A DNA stretch of 23,516 nucleotides, from the NCBI GenBank assembly GCA_023430315.1, contig JAEZAW010000232.1:1-23516 (forward strand). Direction: 5' to 3'. Position 1 is the first letter of the stretch. Each line of letters starts with the position of its first letter. Below the pieces are notes generated by a model. The model was given only the letters and a program-made list of their open reading frames with translations. It was not told the DNA's origin and ran no database searches. Of this stretch, positions 22,533 to 23,516 are shown piece after piece. The DNA is from Pseudomonadota bacterium (GTDB lineage: Bacteria; Pseudomonadota; Alphaproteobacteria; Rhizobiales; Hyphomicrobiaceae). The position numbers were made by a program, and so were the translations under genes.

Positions 22533-23516
22533 ATGACAATGACGCTTGAACAGGTTGCAGAGGCGATGGTCGCCCCTGGCAAGGGCATCCTTGCCGCCGA
22601 CGAGAGCACGGGCACCATCAAGCGCCGCTTCGACAGCATCAAGGTCGAGAACACCGAGGAGAACCGCCGCGATTACCGCGAGATGCTGTTCCGCTCGACC
22701 GATGCCATGAAGACCGCCATCTCGGGCGTCATTCTTTTCGACGAGACCATCCGCCAGAAGGCCAAGGACGGCACGCCGCTCGCCAAGATCATCGCCGATA
22801 CGGGCGCGCTTCCCGGCATCAAGGTCGACGGCAGCACCAAGCCCCTGCAGTTCTGCCCGGGCGAGGTCGTCACCGAGGGTCTCGATGGGCTGCCCGGCCG
22901 CGTGAAGGAGTACGTCGGCCTCGGTGCGAAGTTCGCGAAGTGGCGCGCTGTGATCGATATCGGCCAAGGGATGCCGTCCTACACGTGCCTCAAGGCCAAT
23001 GCACATCTGCTTGGCCGCTACGCCGCGATCTGTCTCGAGGGCGGGCTGGTGCCGATCGTCGAGCCGGAAGTGCTCATGGACGGGACGCACGATATCGACC
23101 GCTGCGCCGAGGTGACAGAGTGGGTGCTCAAGGAAGTCTACCAGGAGCTCTACTACAATCGTGTCGTGCTCGAGCAGACGATCCTGAAGCCCAACATGGT
23201 CATTGCCGGTAAGAAATCGGCGCATCAGGCCAGTCGTGAGGAAGTGGCGGAAAAGACCATCAAGGTGCTGAAGCGGTGCGTGCCGTCGGCCGTGCCGGGC
23301 ATCGCATTCCTGTCGGGCGGCCAGTCGGACGAGGATGCGACGGCGCACCTCAATCTCATGAATGCAATGGGCGGCCTGCCCTGGAAGCTCTCGTTCTCCT
23401 ATGGCCGTGCGCTGCAGGCGGCCGCGCTCAAGGCCTGGGGCGGCAAGAGCGAGAACTACGCCGCAGGACAGCGCGCCTTCAGTCACCGGGCGAAGATGAA
23501 CGGGCTCGCGGCCGCC
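22533..23516 (+). CDS. class I fructose-bisphosphate aldolase, 3' partial
   Basis: The frame from ATG 22533 runs to the window end, giving 328 residues of an about 340-residue class I aldolase, so the true stop is outside. GGAGG seven bases before the ATG is a strong ribosome site. The N-terminus has the family's 'GKGILAADESTGTIKRRF' (phosphate and active-site loop), then 'FDETIRQKAKDGTPLAKII'. The Schiff-base lysine is Lys219 in 'TILKPNMV', followed by 'CVPSAVPGIAFLSGGQSDEDATAHLNLMN' and 'WKLSFSYGRALQ'. It cleaves fructose-1,6-bisphosphate into two triose phosphates in glycolysis and gluconeogenesis without a metal. An antisense frame over 22413-23486 is a GC-driven shadow. Confidence 0.95.
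   Translation, partial: MTMTLEQVAEAMVAPGKGILAADESTGTIKRRFDSIKVENTEENRRDYREMLFRSTDAMKTAISGVILFDETIRQKAKDGTPLAKIIADTGALPGIKVDGSTKPLQFCPGEVVTEGLDGLPGRVKEYVGLGAKFAKWRAVIDIGQGMPSYTCLKANAHLLGRYAAICLEGGLVPIVEPEVLMDGTHDIDRCAEVTEWVLKEVYQELYYNRVVLEQTILKPNMVIAGKKSAHQASREEVAEKTIKVLKRCVPSAVPGIAFLSGGQSDEDATAHLNLMNAMGGLPWKLSFSYGRALQAAALKAWGGKSENYAAGQRAFSHRAKMNGLAAA

Noticed and set aside
22413..23486. 357-residue minus-strand ORF opposite the aldolase
   Set aside because: It is antisense to a clear class I aldolase in full register, and has no family motif. GC-rich codon bias creates such shadows.
1..23516. CRISPR arrays, riboswitches and insertion-sequence terminal repeats
   Set aside because: I saw no regularly spaced repeat array, no recognisable riboswitch core and no transposase with inverted ends in this window.

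Overview
The window looks like a chromosomal segment of an alphaproteobacterium, most likely a Hyphomicrobiales (rhizobial or hyphomicrobial) soil or water bacterium. This is inferred from the fairly high GC, the Mrp antiporter end, a Bug/TctC receptor beside a LysR regulator, a signalling-rich gene set with two kinases and an ECF sigma/anti-sigma pair, and decayed intergenic repeats. No species can be named from the sequence alone.

Layout. 1-1213 is the 3' end of an Mrp-type cation/proton antiporter operon (mrpE partial, mrpF, mrpG) followed by a previously easy-to-miss 51-residue membrane protein. 1252-2025 (minus) is a soluble orphan histidine kinase, and 2096-2671 (minus) a YflT-like stress protein. 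2930-4183 is a gene graveyard: a phage terminase small-subunit fragment, a dipeptidase broken into two pieces lying on opposite strands, and a repeated coding relic. 4184-6570 (minus) is a compact operon of a Bug/TctC solute receptor, a small PQ-loop (SemiSWEET-like) membrane protein with a one-base frameshift, and an O-methyltransferase, transcribed away from a LysR gene (6702-7658) with a palindrome between them.

7659-8753 holds relics and a small unknown protein. 8754-11617 is a second LysR gene (minus) diverging from a secreted-looking DUF924 protein, a glutathione S-transferase, and a fused remnant of a VOC protein and a methyltransferase. 12333-15050 is a large hybrid sensor kinase (extracellular cache, PAS, kinase core, receiver). 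15482-16790 (minus) is a formate/nitrite-type channel overlapping a small secreted HELVH metallopeptidase. 17414-18716 is an ECF sigma factor with its zinc-binding anti-sigma factor, and 18930-19475 a membrane-anchored J-domain protein.

19661-22092 (minus) is a small mobile-element-like block (RepB/primase-like protein, AlpA/excisionase-like protein, two unknown proteins) abutting the 3' end of a tRNA-Pro(GGG) gene; no integrase is visible. 22533 to the end is a class I fructose-bisphosphate aldolase, cut by the window edge.

The most noteworthy signals are the integrase-less Rep/AlpA block at the tRNA, the receptor/PQ-loop/methyltransferase operon with its frameshift, the scrambled dipeptidase joined to a terminase fragment, and relic sequences repeated at about 3.9, 7.9 and 12.1 kb.
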